This document shows, in pieces, positions 33,897 through 42,376 of a DNA stretch of 49,474 bases. The DNA lies in NCBI RefSeq assembly GCF_004348535.1, contig NZ_SMJX01000020.1:1-49474 (forward strand), in the 5' to 3' direction. The notes under the pieces were generated by a model. That model was not told where the DNA came from. It ran no database searches and saw only the letters and a list, made by a program, of their open reading frames with translations. The translations under genes and the position numbers were made by a program. The stretch's first letter is position 1. Each line of letters opens with the position of its first letter. Origin of the DNA: Actinomadura sp. KC216. GTDB lineage: Bacteria; Actinomycetota; Actinomycetes; Streptosporangiales; Streptosporangiaceae.

Positions 33897-36518
33897 GTGG
33901 ACAAGGGGTACGAGCTTTACTGCCTCGCGGACAAGCTGTTCTACGACGCGCCACCCGTCACCCGCAGTACTGACTTCGGAATCACCGAACGTGACCTTCC
34001 GGCGGGCTGGGAGCAGATTTTCGGCGACGAGTGGGTCGTCTACGACCCGCCGGAGCGCCGCGCCCCGCTGCAGGGCTGGAAAGTGCACGTCTCGGGATGC
34101 GCGGAAAGCGCCACGGAGATCCTGTCCGGCGTCTGGGAATACTGCGTCGACAACGACATCGAGTTCAAACATCTGCGCGGCCCCGGCACGCTCCGGATGC
34201 GGAACGCCAAATACGCGCCGCGCGGGGCGAGCGGGAAGCTCGTCACGATCTACCCGGCGGACGAGCGCGAGCTGGAGCGCGTGCTGGCCGAGCTCGGCGC
34301 CCGCCTGGACGGCCTCCCCGGTCCCTACATCCTCAGTGACCTGCGGATAGGCGCCGGTCCCCTGCACGTGCGGTACGGCGGCTTCGCCGAGCGGCGCTGC
34401 CTGGACGAGCAGGGCAAGCTCGTCGCCGCGCTGGAGAACGGCGACGGGGAACTGGTGCCCGACCGCCGCGAGCCGGTCTTCTCCGTCCCCGACTGGGTGA
34501 CCCTTCCGGCGTGCCTGGAACCGCATCTCAAAGCGCGCGGCGCCACCACGACGACCGATCTGCCGTACCAGATCACCAAGGCGCTGCATTTCTCCAACGG
34601 CGGCGGCGTTTATGAGGCGACCGACACCCGTTCCGGGCGGAAGGTCGTCCTGAAAGAGGGGCGCCCGCATGCCGGGCTCGCCGCCGACGGAGCGGACGCG
34701 GTGACGCGCATCGAACGGGAGCGCGACGTTCTCCGCAAGCTCGCCGGAATCGACGGCGTGCCCGAGGCGCTCGACTGGTTCACGCTCGGCGAGCACCATT
34801 TCCTCGTCCAGGAGTTCATCGAGGGCCGGACGCTCAACACCTTCTTCGCGGAACGGCATCCGATGCTCGATCCGGACCCGGATCCGCAGAAGACGGCCGA
34901 TTATGCCGAATGGGCGCTGCGCGTCCACGCGGGCGTCGAGCGGGTGGTCGCCGCGATCCACGAGCGCGGTGTGGCGTTCAACGACCTGCACATGTTCAAC
35001 GTGATGGTCGGCCCCGACGACTCCGCCGCGCTGATCGACTTCGAGACGGCGGCGCCCGCGTCCGACCGCGGCCGGCAGACCCTCGCCAACCCGGCGTTCC
35101 TCGCGCCGCCCGACCGGCGCGGCACCGACGTCGACCTCTACAGCCTCGCGTGCCTGCGGCTGGCGCTGTTCGTCCCGCTGACCACCCTGTTCGTCATCGA
35201 CCGGGGCAAGGCGCCGCAGCTCGCCGACCTGATCGCCGCGAACTTCCCGGTGCCGCGGGCGTTCCTGGACGAGGCCGTCGAGGAGATCACGCGCGGCGCC
35301 GAGCCCATGGAGGCGCCCGAGTTCGTCCCGGACGCGCCCGGCCGGGCCCGCGCCAGGGACTCCCTGTCGCTGGCGATCCGCGCGAGCGCGACCCCGGACC
35401 GCGCCGACCGGCTGTTCCCCGGCGACCCCGAGCAGTTCGACGGCGCGTCGCTCGGGCTCGCGCACGGCGCCGCCGGCGTCCTGTACGCGCTGGACGCGAC
35501 GGGCGCGGGCCGCCTCCCCGCGCACGAGGACTGGCTGGCGGCGCGCGCCGCCGACCCGAGGCGCGGCACCGGCATCGGCCTGTACGACGGGCTCCTCGGA
35601 GCCGCGTACACGCTGGCCCGCCTGGGGCGCGGCGAAGACGCGCTCACCGCCGCCGACCACTGCCTGAACGAGCGATGGGAACGGCTCGGCGACGACCTGT
35701 ACGGCGGGCTGCCCGGCGTCGCGCTCGCCTTGGCCGACCTCGCCGAGACGACCGGCGAGACGTCCCTGCACGACGAGGCCCGCTGCGCCACCGAGATCGT
35801 CGCCGGGCGCACGGCGGACGCCGCCGGGGACGGCCCGACCGCACGCCCCGGCCTGATGCACGGCGGCGCGGGCGTCGCGCTGATGCTCATCCGCGCCCAC
35901 GAGCGGACCGGCGACGCGGCCCTGCTCGACCTCGCCGCCGCCGCGCTGCGCCGCGACCTCGCCGCCTGCGTCACCGACCACAACGGCGCGCTCCACGTCG
36001 ACCAGGGCAACCGGGTGTTCCCGTACCTCGGGCGCGGCAGCGTCGGGATCGGGCTCGTCCTGGACGAGTACCTCGCGCACCGCCCCGACGAGGAGTTCGA
36101 GCGAGCACAGCGCGGGATCCGGGTCGCCGCGATGTCCCGGTACTACGCGCAGCCGAGCCTGTTCGGCGGGCGCGCCGGGATGCTGCTCTACCTGGCCCGC
36201 CACGGCCGCGACGACGCGCGGGTCGCCGGGCACGTCCGCGACCTGGCCTGGCACGCGCTGCCGTACGCGGGCGGGCTCGCGTTCCCGGGCGAGCACATGT
36301 ACCGCCTGTCCATGGACCTCGCGACCGGCACGGCCGGCGTCCTGCTGGCCCTGGGCTCGGCCCTCCACGACCCGGCACCCGGCCTGCCCTTCTTCAGGAC
36401 GGACGAACTCGGGCGGGGGGACGACCCCTCGCACCCCCCGGTTCGCTCCGTTCAACTCGATGAGCTCCCCGTAGGAACACCTACGGCGGCCACCTCTATC
36501 CAGCCCGAAAGGAGGTGA
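33897..36518 (+). CDS. lanKC: Class III lanthionine synthetase (LanKC, RamC/AmfT-like)
   Basis: An 873-residue trifunctional enzyme that phosphorylates Ser/Thr in the precursor, eliminates phosphate to dehydroamino acids, and cyclises them with Cys. The N-terminal lyase part spans about 1-220. The kinase part spans about 225-480: ATP-binding Lys253 (VVLKEG), catalytic loop FNDLHMFN with Asp363, and metal-binding DFE at Asp381. The C-terminal LanC-like cyclase part spans about 500-860 and shows GLYDGLLGAAYTL and LMHGGAGVALML helices but no CHG-type zinc ligands, which separates class III from class IV. GTG 33897 follows AGGAGGGA. Its stop codon lies within the ribosome site of the precursor gene, so the two are tightly coupled. 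Confidence 0.93.
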   Translation: MDKGYELYCLADKLFYDAPPVTRSTDFGITERDLPAGWEQIFGDEWVVYDPPERRAPLQGWKVHVSGCAESATEILSGVWEYCVDNDIEFKHLRGPGTLRMRNAKYAPRGASGKLVTIYPADERELERVLAELGARLDGLPGPYILSDLRIGAGPLHVRYGGFAERRCLDEQGKLVAALENGDGELVPDRREPVFSVPDWVTLPACLEPHLKARGATTTTDLPYQITKALHFSNGGGVYEATDTRSGRKVVLKEGRPHAGLAADGADAVTRIERERDVLRKLAGIDGVPEALDWFTLGEHHFLVQEFIEGRTLNTFFAERHPMLDPDPDPQKTADYAEWALRVHAGVERVVAAIHERGVAFNDLHMFNVMVGPDDSAALIDFETAAPASDRGRQTLANPAFLAPPDRRGTDVDLYSLACLRLALFVPLTTLFVIDRGKAPQLADLIAANFPVPRAFLDEAVEEITRGAEPMEAPEFVPDAPGRARARDSLSLAIRASATPDRADRLFPGDPEQFDGASLGLAHGAAGVLYALDATGAGRLPAHEDWLAARAADPRRGTGIGLYDGLLGAAYTLARLGRGEDALTAADHCLNERWERLGDDLYGGLPGVALALADLAETTGETSLHDEARCATEIVAGRTADAAGDGPTARPGLMHGGAGVALMLIRAHERTGDAALLDLAAAALRRDLAACVTDHNGALHVDQGNRVFPYLGRGSVGIGLVLDEYLAHRPDEEFERAQRGIRVAAMSRYYAQPSLFGGRAGMLLYLARHGRDDARVAGHVRDLAWHALPYAGGLAFPGEHMYRLSMDLATGTAGVLLALGSALHDPAPGLPFFRTDELGRGDDPSHPPVRSVQLDELPVGTPTAATSIQPERR
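36508..36517 (+). promoter_or_regulatory. Strong ribosome binding site of the precursor gene
   Basis: AAAGGAGGTG, near-perfect complement of the 16S 3' end, spans the last codons and stop of lanKC and lies 6 bases before the precursor ATG. It decides the start and predicts high precursor translation. Confidence 0.85.
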
Positions 36519-36523
36519 AGAAC

Positions 36524-36634
36524 ATGGCGCTTCTCGACCTTCAGGGGATGACGAGCGAGAACGGCGGCGGCGGCGGCAACAGCAGCCTGAGCATCCTCTG
36601 CCACAGCTCGCACAGTGTCACGATCTGCCTGTAA
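36524..36634 (+). CDS. amfS: Class III lanthipeptide precursor (AmfS/SapB-like)
   Basis: A 36-residue peptide encoded 5 bp after lanKC. The leader starts MALLDLQGM, the LLDLQ box recognised by class III synthetases. A run of five glycines (residues 14-18) leads into the core SSLSILCHSSHSVTICL. The core holds two Ser-x2-Ser-x(2-3)-Cys units: S20-x-x-S23-x-x-C26 and S28-x-x-S31-x-x-x-C35. These are the sites for lanthionine or labionin rings, and the second half is close to the SSLSITTC end of SapB. Its product is probably an extracellular amphiphilic peptide that helps aerial growth, as SapB does in Streptomyces; that role is an inference. The gene is too short for routine gene calling. Confidence 0.95.
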   Translation: MALLDLQGMTSENGGGGGNSSLSILCHSSHSVTICL

Positions 36635-36643
36635 TGGCGGTCT

Positions 36644-36677
36644 GCGGCCATGGCCCCCTCACCGGGGCCATGGCCGC
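36644..36677 (+). terminator. Perfect 14-bp hairpin between precursor and exporter genes
   Basis: GCGGCCATGGCCCC, six-base loop CTCACC, GGGGCCATGGCCGC. It starts 10 bases after the precursor stop. Likely an attenuator or 3' stabiliser giving more precursor than exporter mRNA. Confidence 0.8.
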
Positions 36678-36695
36678 CCTCGTTCTGGAGCCCCC

Positions 36696-38387
36696 ATGAC
36701 CACCCTTCCCGCCGCGAGCCCCACGGCCGGCGCGAACAGGCTGCTGCTGCGCGCCGCCGGGCGCGCCCGCGGCTGGACCGCGCTCGTGGCGGCCGCCGCG
36801 CTGGCCGACGCCGCCGCGGCCGTGCTGCTCCCGTACGCGCTGGCCCGCGCCATCGACGCGGTGCCGCCGGGCGGGGCCCCGGCCGCCGCGGCGGTGTGGC
36901 CGTGCGTCGCGCTCGTCGTGGCGTCGGCCGTGGCGGAGGTGCTGTCGGAGCTCTCGACCGGCTGCGCGGCGGCGCGGTCGACGGCCTGGCTGCGGCACAC
37001 GCTGGTCAGGCACGTCCTCGCGGTCGGTCCCGCGCTGCGGGTCCCGCCGGGCGACGTCGCCGGGCGCGTGGTCGGCGGCGCGGCCGAGGCCGGGGTGGCG
37101 CCCGCCGCCGCGCCGGAGGCCGCCGTGGGCCTGGTGCCCGCCGCCGGGGCGCTGGTCGCGCTGTTCCTGATCGACTGGCGGGTCGCGGCGGCGATCGCGG
37201 TGGCGCTGCCGGCGATCTTCCTGCTGCTGCGGGCGTTCGTCCGCGACATCAGCGCGACCGCGCACCGCTACCTCACCGTCCAGGGGACGATCGCGGGCCG
37301 CCTCGCCGAGGCCCTCGCCGGATGCCGGACGATCGCCGCGGCCGGAACGGTCGACCGCGAGACCGTCCGCGTCCTGGAGCCGCTGCCCGGGCTGCGCGCC
37401 GAGGGCGAGACGATGTGGCGGGTCCAGGGCGGCATCGCGGCGCGCGGGCTGCTGGCGCTGCTGCTCCTGCAGATCGCGGCGGTCGGCGTCGCCGGCATGG
37501 AGCTCGCGGCGGGACGGGTCTCGCCCGGCGAGCTGGTCGCGATCGTCCAGTACACGGGGCTCGCGGCCGGGTTCGGTCCCGTCCTGACGCAGGTGCTCCG
37601 CCTCGGCCGCGCCCGCGCGGGCGCCGCCCGCGCCGCCGAGATCCTCGCGCTCCCCGCGCCCGGGCACGGCGACGAGACCCTCGCGTCCGGCCCCGGCCGC
37701 CTCGACTTCCGCGGCGTCACCGCCGCGGGCGGCACGATCGACGGCCTCGACCTGACCGTCCCGGGCGGCCTCGCCGTCGCCGTCACCGGACGCTCCGGCA
37801 CCTCGGAGCTGGCCGCGCTCGCCGGCCGCCTCACCGACCCCGACCAGGGCGAGGTCCTGCTGGACGGCACGCCGCTCCCCCGCCTCACCCGCACCGAACT
37901 GCGCCGCGAGATCGGCTACGCGTTCGCCCGGCCCGCGCTGTTCGGCGGCACCGTCCGGGACGCGCTCGCGTTCGGTCCGTCGAGCCCGCCGGACGCGTGG
38001 CTGCGCGAGTCGGCCCGGGCCGCCCGCGCCGACGACTTCATCCGCCGCCTCCCGCACGGCTACCAGACCCCCCTCGCCGACGCGCCGATGTCGGGCGGCG
38101 AGCTGCAGCGGATGGGCCTCGCGCGGGCGTTCGCGCACGCCGGGCGTGTCCTGGTGCTGGACGACGCGACGTCGAGCCTCGACACCGTCACCGAGCTGCA
38201 GATCACCGACGCGCTGCTGCACCGGCTCGGGGACCGCACGCGGCTGATCATCACGCACCGGGCGTCCACGGCGGCGCGCGCCGACCTGGTCGCGTGGCTG
38301 GAGGACGGCCGCGTCCGCGCCCTGGCCCCGCACGCGAAGCTCTGGCGCGACCCCGACTACCGGGGGCTCTTCGGGGGTGCCGGGTGA
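36696..38387 (+). CDS. ABC exporter half-transporter with degenerate Walker A (AmfA/RamA-like)
   Basis: A 563-residue protein with six membrane helices (about 20-320) and a C-terminal ATPase domain. The signature MSGGELQ (465-471) is intact, but Walker A is GRSGTSEL (365-372): the invariant Gly-Lys pair at 370-371 is Ser-Glu. Walker B is VLVLDDATSS, where the catalytic Glu is Asp490. The H-loop His is present (IITHRAST). This half-transporter therefore cannot form a normal ATP site with its own Walker motifs, but donates a good signature to its partner. ATG 36696 follows GGAG; its stop overlaps the next start (GTGA). It probably exports the lanthipeptide together with the next protein. Confidence 0.9.
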   Translation: MTTLPAASPTAGANRLLLRAAGRARGWTALVAAAALADAAAAVLLPYALARAIDAVPPGGAPAAAAVWPCVALVVASAVAEVLSELSTGCAAARSTAWLRHTLVRHVLAVGPALRVPPGDVAGRVVGGAAEAGVAPAAAPEAAVGLVPAAGALVALFLIDWRVAAAIAVALPAIFLLLRAFVRDISATAHRYLTVQGTIAGRLAEALAGCRTIAAAGTVDRETVRVLEPLPGLRAEGETMWRVQGGIAARGLLALLLLQIAAVGVAGMELAAGRVSPGELVAIVQYTGLAAGFGPVLTQVLRLGRARAGAARAAEILALPAPGHGDETLASGPGRLDFRGVTAAGGTIDGLDLTVPGGLAVAVTGRSGTSELAALAGRLTDPDQGEVLLDGTPLPRLTRTELRREIGYAFARPALFGGTVRDALAFGPSSPPDAWLRESARAARADDFIRRLPHGYQTPLADAPMSGGELQRMGLARAFAHAGRVLVLDDATSSLDTVTELQITDALLHRLGDRTRLIITHRASTAARADLVAWLEDGRVRALAPHAKLWRDPDYRGLFGGAG

Positions 38388-40240
38388 GGAGCAGGCGGGA
38401 AGCGGCGCGGGTGCTCCGGCAAACGGTCGGCGGCGCCGTCAAGGCCCGGCCGCGGGCGGTCGCGCGCGCCGCCGCGTGGTCGGCGGTCGAGGCGGTGCCG
38501 ACGGCGGTGTTCGGCCGCGCGGTCGGCGAGGCGGTCGACGCGTTCCGCACGGGACGCACCGCGGACGCGGCGATCTGGCTCGGCGTCCTCTCCCTGGCGG
38601 CGGCTGCCGGGGCATTCGGCAGCCGCCGCCTCTACCCCGCGCTCGCCGAGATCGTGGAGCCGTTCCGCGACGACCTCGTCCGCCGCGTCGCGGACGGGGC
38701 GCTGCGCCGCTCCCTGGCCGGGCGGCCGGACACCGGCGCGGTCGCGCGGCTCACGCACCAGGTGGAGATCGTCCGGGACACCTTCGGCGGGCTGCTCGTC
38801 GTCGTTCGCGGGTTCCTGTTCGCGACCGGCGCGGCGCTGATCGGCCTGGTCACCCTGATGCCCGAGGTGGCGCTGCTGGTGGTGCCGCCGCTGGTGCTCG
38901 GGCTGCTGCTGTTCGGGGCGGTGTTCGGCGCGGCGGCCGTCCGGCAGCGGGCCCTGGTCGTCGGCGAGGAGGAGATCGCCGAGCGCACCACGGCGCTGGC
39001 CGAGGGGCTGCGGGACGCCGTCGCCTGCGGCGGCGAGGACGCGATCCGCGCGGAGCTGGGCGCCGCGGTGGAGGCGCAGGCCGCGGCCGGTCGCGCGGTG
39101 GCGCGGTTCGCGGCGCTCCGCGCCGTCTCGCTTGCGGTGAGCGGATGGCTGCCGCTGCTGCTCGTCCTGGCGGCGGCGCCGTGGCTGATGCGGCGCGGCG
39201 CCACGCCGGGGGTCCTGATCGGCGCGCTGACCTATGTCCTGCACGGGCTGCAGCCCGCGCTGCGGACGCTCGTGCACGGCATGGGCGGCAGCGGGCTGCG
39301 GCTGGCGGTGACGCTCGCCCGCATCCTGGAGACGAGCGCGCCCGCCCCGCCCGCCCGGCCGGAGGCGGCGCCGCCCGTCGCGGGCGCGCCGGCCGTCGAG
39401 CTGCGCGGGGTGTCGTTCGCCTACGGGGAGGGCGCGCGGCCGGTGATCGAGGACCTCGACCTCGTCGTCCCGTCCGGCGGCCATCTCGCCGTGGTCGGCC
39501 CCAGCGGGATCGGGAAGTCGACGCTCGCCGCCCTCATCGCGGGCCTCGTCTCCCCCACCGCCGGGGAGGTGCTGGTGGACGGCCACCCGCCCGGCGACCC
39601 GGACCGGCGGGTCCTCATCCCGCAGGAGGCGTACGTGTTCAGCGGCACGCTGCACGACAACCTGGCCTACTACGCGCCGGACGCCGCACCCGGGCAGGTG
39701 GAACGCGCGGCGGACGAGGTCGGGCTGGCGCCGCTCGCCGAGCGGCTCGGCGGGTACGGCGCGCGGCTCGTCCCGGCGGACCTGTCGGAGGCCGACCGGC
39801 AGCTCATCGCGCTGTGCCGCGCCTACCTCGCACCGCAGCCGATCGTCATCCTGGACGAGGCCGCCTACCGGCTCGACGCGTCCGCGGAGGCGCGGGCGGA
39901 GGAGGCGTTCGCGCGGCGCCCGGGCACTCTGATCGTCATCGCGCACCGGATCAGCTCCGCGGCGCGGGCGCGGCGCGTCCTGGTCCTGGACGGGACCCGC
40001 GCGCAGGTCGGCCGGCACGCCGACCTGCCCGCGGTCTCGCCCCTCTACCGGGATCTCATCGGCCGGTGGGAGTCAGGGCCCGGCCGCGGTTCAGAGCCAG
40101 CCGGCCTCCTCGGCGATCCTGATGGCGTGGATCCGGTTCTGCGCGCCGACCTTGCGGTTGATGCGGGACAGATGGTTGCGGACGGTGCCGATCGTCAGGA
40201 CGAGGTCCTCGGCGATCTGCGCCGCGGACGCGCCACGTGA
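38384..40240 (+). CDS. ABC exporter half-transporter with degenerate signature motif (AmfB/RamB-like)
   Basis: A 618-residue protein: six membrane helices (about 15-320) and an ATPase domain. Walker A GPSGIGKST (372-380, Lys378) and Walker B VILDEAAYRLD with catalytic Glu492 are intact, whereas the ABC signature is LSEADRQ (467-473) instead of LSGGQ. These defects complement those of its partner. GTG 38384 overlaps the partner's stop. After the normal end of the domain (LYRDLIGRWE), the frame runs about 55 more residues, overlapping the convergent response regulator by 150 bp. The extra tail (GLLGDPDGVDPVLRADLAV...) is Asp-rich and looks like antisense reading of the regulator's HTH. Confidence 0.9.
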   Translation: MRSRREAARVLRQTVGGAVKARPRAVARAAAWSAVEAVPTAVFGRAVGEAVDAFRTGRTADAAIWLGVLSLAAAAGAFGSRRLYPALAEIVEPFRDDLVRRVADGALRRSLAGRPDTGAVARLTHQVEIVRDTFGGLLVVVRGFLFATGAALIGLVTLMPEVALLVVPPLVLGLLLFGAVFGAAAVRQRALVVGEEEIAERTTALAEGLRDAVACGGEDAIRAELGAAVEAQAAAGRAVARFAALRAVSLAVSGWLPLLLVLAAAPWLMRRGATPGVLIGALTYVLHGLQPALRTLVHGMGGSGLRLAVTLARILETSAPAPPARPEAAPPVAGAPAVELRGVSFAYGEGARPVIEDLDLVVPSGGHLAVVGPSGIGKSTLAALIAGLVSPTAGEVLVDGHPPGDPDRRVLIPQEAYVFSGTLHDNLAYYAPDAAPGQVERAADEVGLAPLAERLGGYGARLVPADLSEADRQLIALCRAYLAPQPIVILDEAAYRLDASAEARAEEAFARRPGTLIVIAHRISSAARARRVLVLDGTRAQVGRHADLPAVSPLYRDLIGRWESGPGRGSEPAGLLGDPDGVDPVLRADLAVDAGQMVADGADRQDEVLGDLRRGRAT

Positions 40241-40696
40241 GGCGAGCTCGAGCACCTCGACCTCCCGCTCGGTGAGCGGGCTGTCCATCGACCCGAGCTC
40301 GGTGAAGGCCATGTCGGCGTCGATGACGCGCGACCCGTTCGCGGCGCGCCGGATCGCGTCCACCAGGTCCCCGGGCGAGGTGTCCTTCAGGACGAGACCG
40401 GCCGCCCGCGCCGCCACCGCGCGGCGCAGGTCACCGGGCCTGCGTTTGCCCGACATCAGGACGGTGCGGCACTCGGGCACCGCCTCGCGAAGCGCGCACG
40501 CGGCGTCGAAACCGTCCATGCCGGGGAGCCCGACGTCGATCAGCGCGACGTCGGGCCGCCGTCTGCGCGCCGTCGGAAGCACCTGCTCACCGGTTCCTAA
40601 CGCGGCGACGACATCGAGATCCTTCACATCCGAGAACAACGCGACCAACCCGCCGCGGAGGAGGGGCGCCCCCTCGGCGAGCAGTATGCGAATCAT
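40091..40696 (-). CDS. NarL/FixJ-family response regulator (RamR/AmfR-like)
   Basis: A 201-residue regulator. The receiver domain carries the phospho-acceptor position Asp54 (ALIDVGLPGMDG) and the conserved Lys in LVLKDTSPGDL, but the usual acidic pair at the start is reduced to AEG (residues 7-9), so metal-dependent phosphorylation may be weak. The LuxR-type HTH is LTEREVEVLELASRGASAA then TIGTVRNHLSRI. No histidine kinase gene is nearby, as with RamR of Streptomyces, which activates the ram operon. AGGAGA precedes ATG 40696 by 6 bases. It converges on the exporter operon and probably activates the lanthipeptide genes; this is an inference from locus layout. Confidence 0.9.
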   Translation of the reverse strand: MIRILLAEGAPLLRGGLVALFSDVKDLDVVAALGTGEQVLPTARRRRPDVALIDVGLPGMDGFDAACALREAVPECRTVLMSGKRRPGDLRRAVAARAAGLVLKDTSPGDLVDAIRRAANGSRVIDADMAFTELGSMDSPLTEREVEVLELASRGASAAQIAEDLVLTIGTVRNHLSRINRKVGAQNRIHAIRIAEEAGWL

Positions 40697-41003
40697 TTTC
40701 GTCTCCTAGCCTTGGCGCGCGGCGATACGCGGCAAAGCAGCCACGGCCTGCGCGAATGCTTTGCCCGAATCGCATTCTGATCCCTAATCGCACTCTGACC
40801 AGGGGGGACGGGCGGAGAACGGGTGGGAAGACCGGGCTGGGCCGGACAAGAGCGATCTTCCATGGGGGCCACCTTGACGGAGATATAGTCAGCGGGATGA
40901 CCTACCGCCCGGAGTCAACACTATTCGCGGCGTCATTGTAAAGAGCGTCACAAAGGGCCATTCCGGTCGCACATATACCGCGAAAACCCTCCGCTACACA
41001 TGA
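40697..41003. other. Upstream region of the response regulator gene
   Basis: This 307-bp gap is upstream of the regulator and downstream of the cyclodeaminase-like gene, both on the minus strand. It is AT-richer than its surroundings, contains the direct repeat at 40768-40801, and no convincing small gene. Confidence 0.5.
40768..40801. promoter_or_regulatory. Direct repeat, two 16-bp copies with 18-bp period
   Basis: AATCGCATTCTGATCC and AATCGCACTCTGACCA differ at three positions and start 18 bp apart, 72-105 bp upstream of the response-regulator start. LuxR-type regulators such as RamR bind tandem direct repeats, so this is a candidate autoregulatory site. Confidence 0.5.
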
Positions 41004-41969
41004 TCACGAAAGAAAGTCGAACTCGGTGCCCGCGCCCGCCGCTCGGGCCGCGCGGTAAGCGGCCCAGCTCACCGCGAGGTCCTGCCAGGGAAGCCCGACC
41101 GGGGCGTAGACCGTGATCTCGCTGCCCTTCACCCGTCCGGGCACCTGGCCGCATAGCAGATCCCGGAGCGTCCCGGCCGCGTGCTTGACGTCGAGTCCGG
41201 CTCCGGCCAGCACGCCCATCTCCACGGCGAGCGGCACGTCGTCGACCACGACGCGGGCGCCCTCCAGCAGGTCGGCCGACAGTTCGGCCTTGCCGGGCTC
41301 GTCCGCGCCGAGCGAGGTGATGTGGGTGCCGCGGGTCACGTCCGCGGCGTGCAGGATCGGGCGGCGCGCCCAGGTCGCCATGACGACGATCCCGGCGCCC
41401 GCGACGGCGGCGCGCGGGTCCGCCGCGACCGACACCGCGCCGTCGCCGGTCAGGCCGAGCCGCTCGCCGTGCCGCTCCGCGAACCCGGCGGCCCGGGCGG
41501 CGTCCAGGTCGCAGACCGTGAGGCGGCGCACCTCCCGCAGCTCCGGCAGCCCCCGCATGACCAGCTCCGCCTGCGCACCGGCGCCGATCACGGCGACCTC
41601 GCCGGCGTCCGGGCGGGCCAGCGCGTGCGTGCCGAGCGCGGCGGCGAGGCCGGTCCGCCACGCGGTCACGGTGGCCGAATCGAGCTGCGCCAGCAGCTCG
41701 CCGGTACCGAGATCGTGCAAGCAGACCACGCCGCGCAGCGCGGGCCGGCTGCCCGGGAACTTGGCGTTGACCTTCACCGTGTAGGCGGGGATCTCCTCGA
41801 CCAGGCCGGGCAGCAGCGCCGTCGCGGTGCCCTGGCCCGGCAGCCTGCCCACCACCCGGCGCGCCACCGCCTCGCCCTCCTCGGCCATGAAGCCGCGGCG
41901 CAGCGCGTCCAGGCAGCCGGCGGGGTCGAGCAGCGCTTCGAGGTCGGAACGGGTCAAAAGGAGCGTCAC
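41004..41969 (-). CDS. Ornithine cyclodeaminase/mu-crystallin family protein
   Basis: A 321-residue NAD(P)-binding enzyme. The substrate half opens LLLTRSDLEALLDPAG and holds YTVKVNAKFPG with the conserved lysine. The Rossmann loop is VAVIGAGAQAELVMRGL near residue 127. The late segment ITSLGADEPGKAEL matches the family's usual signature. Members convert ornithine to proline, reduce cyclic imines, or make unusual amino acids. GTG 41969 (preceded by GGGAGAA) is the start; the frame extends upstream without coding character. It points away from the lanthipeptide genes' main operon but is next to the regulator; membership of the locus is unproven. Confidence 0.85.
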   Translation of the reverse strand: MTLLLTRSDLEALLDPAGCLDALRRGFMAEEGEAVARRVVGRLPGQGTATALLPGLVEEIPAYTVKVNAKFPGSRPALRGVVCLHDLGTGELLAQLDSATVTAWRTGLAAALGTHALARPDAGEVAVIGAGAQAELVMRGLPELREVRRLTVCDLDAARAAGFAERHGERLGLTGDGAVSVAADPRAAVAGAGIVVMATWARRPILHAADVTRGTHITSLGADEPGKAELSADLLEGARVVVDDVPLAVEMGVLAGAGLDVKHAAGTLRDLLCGQVPGRVKGSEITVYAPVGLPWQDLAVSWAAYRAARAAGAGTEFDFLS

Positions 41970-42376
41970 CGGACCATTCTCCCGTCCCGCCCATCGCGGC
42001 GTCACTACCCGGGCGCCCCCGCCCCGGGAACGAAACCGTCCCCCGGAGCAATTGGTCCATTGCGGAAGCCAATTCCCGAGCGTTTTCAGTGCCCCAATCG
42101 ACCGGCCCTCCGCGCCCTTGTCCATCGCCGCCCGGGACGGGCGGCGATGTCACTTAGCGCACCTCCGGCCCCTCCCCGGACGGCGGATCGAGCGGCGCGG
42201 CCGTCAGCGCGCCCCGGCCACCGTGACGATCAGTTGGACGCTCGGCCACCCATTGTGACAATCCTGCCGCCACTGATTTGTCACTTTCTTGCCTTACGCC
42301 TTCTTCGTCATTCTTTCAGCATGACCCGAGACCTCCGACGCATCCGTCCGGGTGCGCCCGCTCCCCTGGAGGCACC
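41970..42376. other. Divergent intergenic region upstream of the first protease
   Basis: This 407-bp region lies between the divergent cyclodeaminase-like and protease genes. It includes the inverted repeat at 42255-42284 and a pyrimidine-rich stretch just before the protease ribosome site (GGAGG, 42369-42373). Bases 42050-42100 are AT-richer and may hold the cyclodeaminase promoter. Confidence 0.5.
42255..42284. promoter_or_regulatory. Shared upstream element of protease 1 (inverted repeat)
   Basis: GTGACAA, 16 bases, TTGTCAC, followed by TTTC. The same element, with the arm starts again 25 bp apart, occurs before protease 2 at 43230. Confidence 0.6.

Noticed and set aside
40756..40941. 61-codon plus-strand frame upstream of the response regulator
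   Set aside because: No ribosome site; overlaps the direct repeat and looks non-coding.
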